Part shown: one piece after another, positions 62,701 to 64,000 of the stretch | How the letters are laid out: each line of letters opens with the position of its first letter | How positions within the stretch are numbered: the first letter of the stretch is position 1 | Assembly: GCF_042678145.1 (NCBI RefSeq) | Contig: NZ_JBHUDG010000012.1 | Location: 1 to 64,000 of the forward strand | From: Pseudopedobacter beijingensis | GTDB lineage: Bacteria > Bacteroidota > Bacteroidia > Sphingobacteriales > Sphingobacteriaceae | Reading direction: 5' to 3' | DNA length: 64,000 nucleotides | The notes under the pieces: generated by a model | The model's database searches: none | What the model saw: the letters and a program-made list of their open reading frames with translations, nothing else | Told to the model about the DNA's origin: nothing | Position numbers and translations under genes: made by a program

Positions 62701-64000
62701 TTAGTAGCATTTGCCCAAGAGTTGCCGCTTTGGTTACCGGCACCGGCTTGTGTTACGTAAATAACGTTATTGTCATCGGGGCTTAAAGGTGTGCTGTATG
62801 AGCTTTCGTAAGCGCCTAAGTCTATTTTTCCTTTTTGTATGCGGGCGTTACCGGCAATATCGGTAGTAATGGTGCTTAAATCAGGGGTTTTCCCGGTAGC
62901 AAAATAAGTATTATCTCCTTTATTAATAAGGGGACTGGTGTTTTTTAAGTTGTAATCTCCATTAGCTGCATCTACAAACTGTGGATCGGTACTGCCATCT
63001 ATATTGCCATTATTGGTATCGGTTAAACCTGGTATCAAGCTGTACGAAACAACAGATGCACCTCCAACAATTCCAGAACTATTGCCATATATGATACTAT
63101 TGCGTATCTGAGGTTTTGAACTAGTATCGTAATTATAAATTCCGCCACCACTATTAGCTGTATTTGCACTGATGGTAACATTGGTTAAAACCGGGGAGGA
63201 GGCAACATTACAAATTCCTCCACCATTATTAGTAGCTGTATTTGCACTGATGGTAACATTAGTTAAAATCGGGGAAGAGGAAGCAACATTACAAATTCCG
63301 CCACCAAGATCTTCAACTGTATTTGCACTGATGGTAACATTGGTTAAAACCGGGGAGGAGGAAGAATTACAAATTCCGCCACCACTATTAGCTGTATTTG
63401 TGCTGATGCTTACGTTGGCTAAAACCGGTTTGGAGCCAGCATTATAAATTCCGCCACCAGAATTCTGGTATATGCTTTGTGAATTTACCGTGATATTTCC
63501 ACTACTGTTGGCATTCCCACCTGTTAGGGTAAAGCCGTTTAACTCTGCAGTACCTACAGCACCTGCGCTAATGACCACATGGTAGGCATTTTCTCCGTTG
63601 TTTGTAAAGCCTGCATCGTCTCCGTTAAAATCGCCACTTAAAATGCTGGCATTGGCGCTTAGGCTTAAATCTCTTGCGGCTAAAGTAGCTTCTGTACCTG
63701 CAAAACCACCATAGAGTTGTACATCTTTTACCAACAGGAAAGCAGCATCACGTTGGTTGCCCGCACTAACCGGTGTATTATCAACAGGATTTATACTCGG
63801 TGTATAAGTTCCTTTGGCTACATATATTTTTAGCGGATTGCTTGCATCCCACAGGTTAGCACTTTTGTTTGCCTGTGCCCATTGCAAGGCTTCGCTTAGC
63901 TCGCCTAAGGCATTTGTCCATGATGAGCCATTGCCCGTAGCTCCTTTTTTTACGTAAAGGATGTTTCCGGTAGGTGATATCTCCGCTGCTATAACACAAA
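59760..64000 (-). CDS. Giant right-handed beta-helix protein with type IX sorting domain (5' end beyond window)
   Basis: The frame is open to the window edge; the first visible codons read CVIAAEISPTGNILYVKKG. At least three tandem modules of about 420 residues each begin with IYV...GN(S/G)SWANAT-like segments (near 63.95, 62.77 and 61.51 kb). Each continues with VYGGFAGTE, ILSGDFNGDD, many ISANTA-type beta-helix turns, and an ADLAGNARI-like end. The tail is FNLYPNPTTELVH...YPAGTYLLRFSGKDGAVIKKVVKR, a type A T9SS sorting signal. It is an exported surface or secreted protein; ligand unknown. Near-identical DNA modules are recombination-prone. Confidence 0.85.
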   Translation of the reverse strand, partial: CVIAAEISPTGNILYVKKGATGNGSSWTNALGELSEALQWAQANKSANLWDASNPLKIYVAKGTYTPSINPVDNTPVSAGNQRDAAFLLVKDVQLYGGFAGTEATLAARDLSLSANASILSGDFNGDDAGFTNNGENAYHVVISAGAVGTAELNGFTLTGGNANSSGNITVNSQSIYQNSGGGIYNAGSKPVLANVSISTNTANSGGGICNSSSSPVLTNVTISANTVEDLGGGICNVASSSPILTNVTISANTATNNGGGICNVASSPVLTNVTISANTANSGGGIYNYDTSSKPQIRNSIIYGNSSGIVGGASVVSYSLIPGLTDTNNGNIDGSTDPQFVDAANGDYNLKNTSPLINKGDNTYFATGKTPDLSTITTDIAGNARIQKGKIDLGAYESSYSTPLSPDDNNVIYVTQAGAGNQSGNSWANATNDLQMAINATGVQQVWVAGGTYKPKYRADDMSDANANDRDNAFVLKKDVQLYGGFAGTETALTDRNLKLSTNASILSGDLGAATDNTDNAYHVVISAGAVGTAELNGFTLTGGNANNSSDYEGITVNSQNIPRNTGGGIYNIYSSPVLTHVSISGNSGNSGGGIYNSYSFLVLTHVSISSNSGNSGGGIYNSYSFPVLTHVSINQNTASGSGGGINNEYSNPVLTNVSISSNSAHLAGGGIANHSSSPVLTNVSISGNTANIGAGAGGGAMHNNDDDSKPQIRNSIIYDNNTGITGRGTPVISYSLVQGSTDTNNGNIAGSTDPQFVNAANGDYSLKSTSPLINKGDNTYFATGKTPDLSAITTDLAGNARIQKGKIDLGAYESSYSTSLTPAANNVIYVTETGNGDFTGNSWANATDDLQMAINATNVQQVWVAGGTYKPMYRADNMSDANANDRNNAFVLKKDVQVYGGFAGTETELTDRDLTLSTHTSILSGDFNGDDAGFTNNEENAYHVVISAGDVGTAELNGFTLTGGNANYNGISITVNSQYIYRNIGGGIFNSESSSPVLSNLTINQNTADYYGGGIYNGESSSPVLSNVTISQNTATYGGGIYNSPDSFPILSNITISANRAIDIGGGIYNGRLSSPVLTNVSISANTADGDGGGIYNSSSSPVLTNVSISANRATYGGSGMYNEGTNSNPQIRNSIIYGNDNTGIDGAGADIFYSLVQGLTDTNNGNMDGSTDPDFVDAANGDFSLKASSPAINAGSNALYIGLDANTKDLAGKARLIGTNIDMGAYENQDGALPVTLVNYTAKASGNLVKLQWQTAEEQNNKGFVIYRSGDNTLFTPIGEVPVTDNLQPTTYNFTDTNPLNGNNYYKLVQVDKDGTATELGIRTVTFNFPLSTFNLYPNPTTELVHSSFSSNSYNLLTIADLNGRVLQQLQIQAGESSITVSLADYPAGTYLLRFSGKDGAVIKKVVKR

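Noticed and set aside
62453..63447. Plus-strand frames within the beta-helix gene, some with tandem repeats
   Set aside because: They mirror the repeat modules on the opposite strand; codon pattern and sorting tail belong to the minus-strand gene.
1..64000. CRISPR arrays, rRNA or tRNA genes
   Set aside because: No regularly spaced identical repeats and no tRNA or rRNA-like stretches were recognised by eye.

Overview
The window reads as a Bacteroidota chromosome, probably Sphingobacteriia or Flavobacteriia such as Pedobacter, Sphingobacterium or Chryseobacterium relatives. The evidence is TAnnTTTG -7 boxes, a C-terminal type IX secretion sorting domain, a hybrid two-component sensor, an RteC regulator, and MobA/MobB plus a Bacteroides-type tyrosine recombinase. 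DNA is AT-rich throughout. No rRNA, tRNA or CRISPR array was seen.

Layout. (1) 1-6.7 kb is a defence island. It holds the end of an IS3-type insertion sequence, an Mrr-like nuclease gene cut off at the IS junction, and a leftward module of a sigma-like protein, a small protein and an ImmA-type protease. Divergent from it is a complete type II CBASS operon: DUF3892 protein, CD-NTase, Cap2 (E2-E1), Cap3 (JAMM) and a NucC-type nuclease effector. (2) 6.9-50.7 kb looks like one mobile element. RteC lies at the left end. At the right end are mobB/mobA with an oriT-like region, a DUF3408 protein, two HTH proteins, a few cargo genes and the integrase. Near-identical 16-bp direct repeats lie at 6879-6894 and 50730-50745. 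(3) The cargo is a large sulfide, sulfane-sulfur, copper and respiration island: an SQR-like flavoprotein, two half-size YeeE/YedE transporters, an OprD-like porin, a Crp/Fnr regulator, three persulfide-dioxygenase-like/rhodanese fusions, small rhodaneses, OsmC, peroxiredoxin, thioredoxin and a TauE exporter. It also has cytochrome bd, a ba3-type oxidase with SCO and cytochrome c, a SoxB-like lipoprotein, DsrE, DoxX, a copper-type TonB receptor, and a Fur-family regulator with a COG0523 GTPase. (4) 50.9-64 kb is probably chromosomal backbone: a hybrid two-component regulator, a GH31 enzyme, a GH39-like lipoprotein, a repeat-rich spacer and a giant beta-helix protein with a type IX sorting tail that runs off the window.

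The clearest regulatory signal is a palindrome, GTAAC-N4-GTTAC. It occurs eight times (one copy imperfect), and each copy starts exactly 36 nt upstream of a TAnnTTTG-like -7 box. It serves nine promoters, one site facing both ways, and ties the sulfur, copper and oxidase genes into one regulon. The natural candidate regulator is the Crp/Fnr protein at 11720-12349, which is encoded inside one of the controlled operons. These promoter positions also correct several gene starts.

The second notable system is the CBASS locus, where the usual HTH repressor partner of the ImmA/CapP-type protease is replaced by a sigma-like protein and an unknown small protein. A motif AGCATTACWATRTA occurs in front of both divergent arms.
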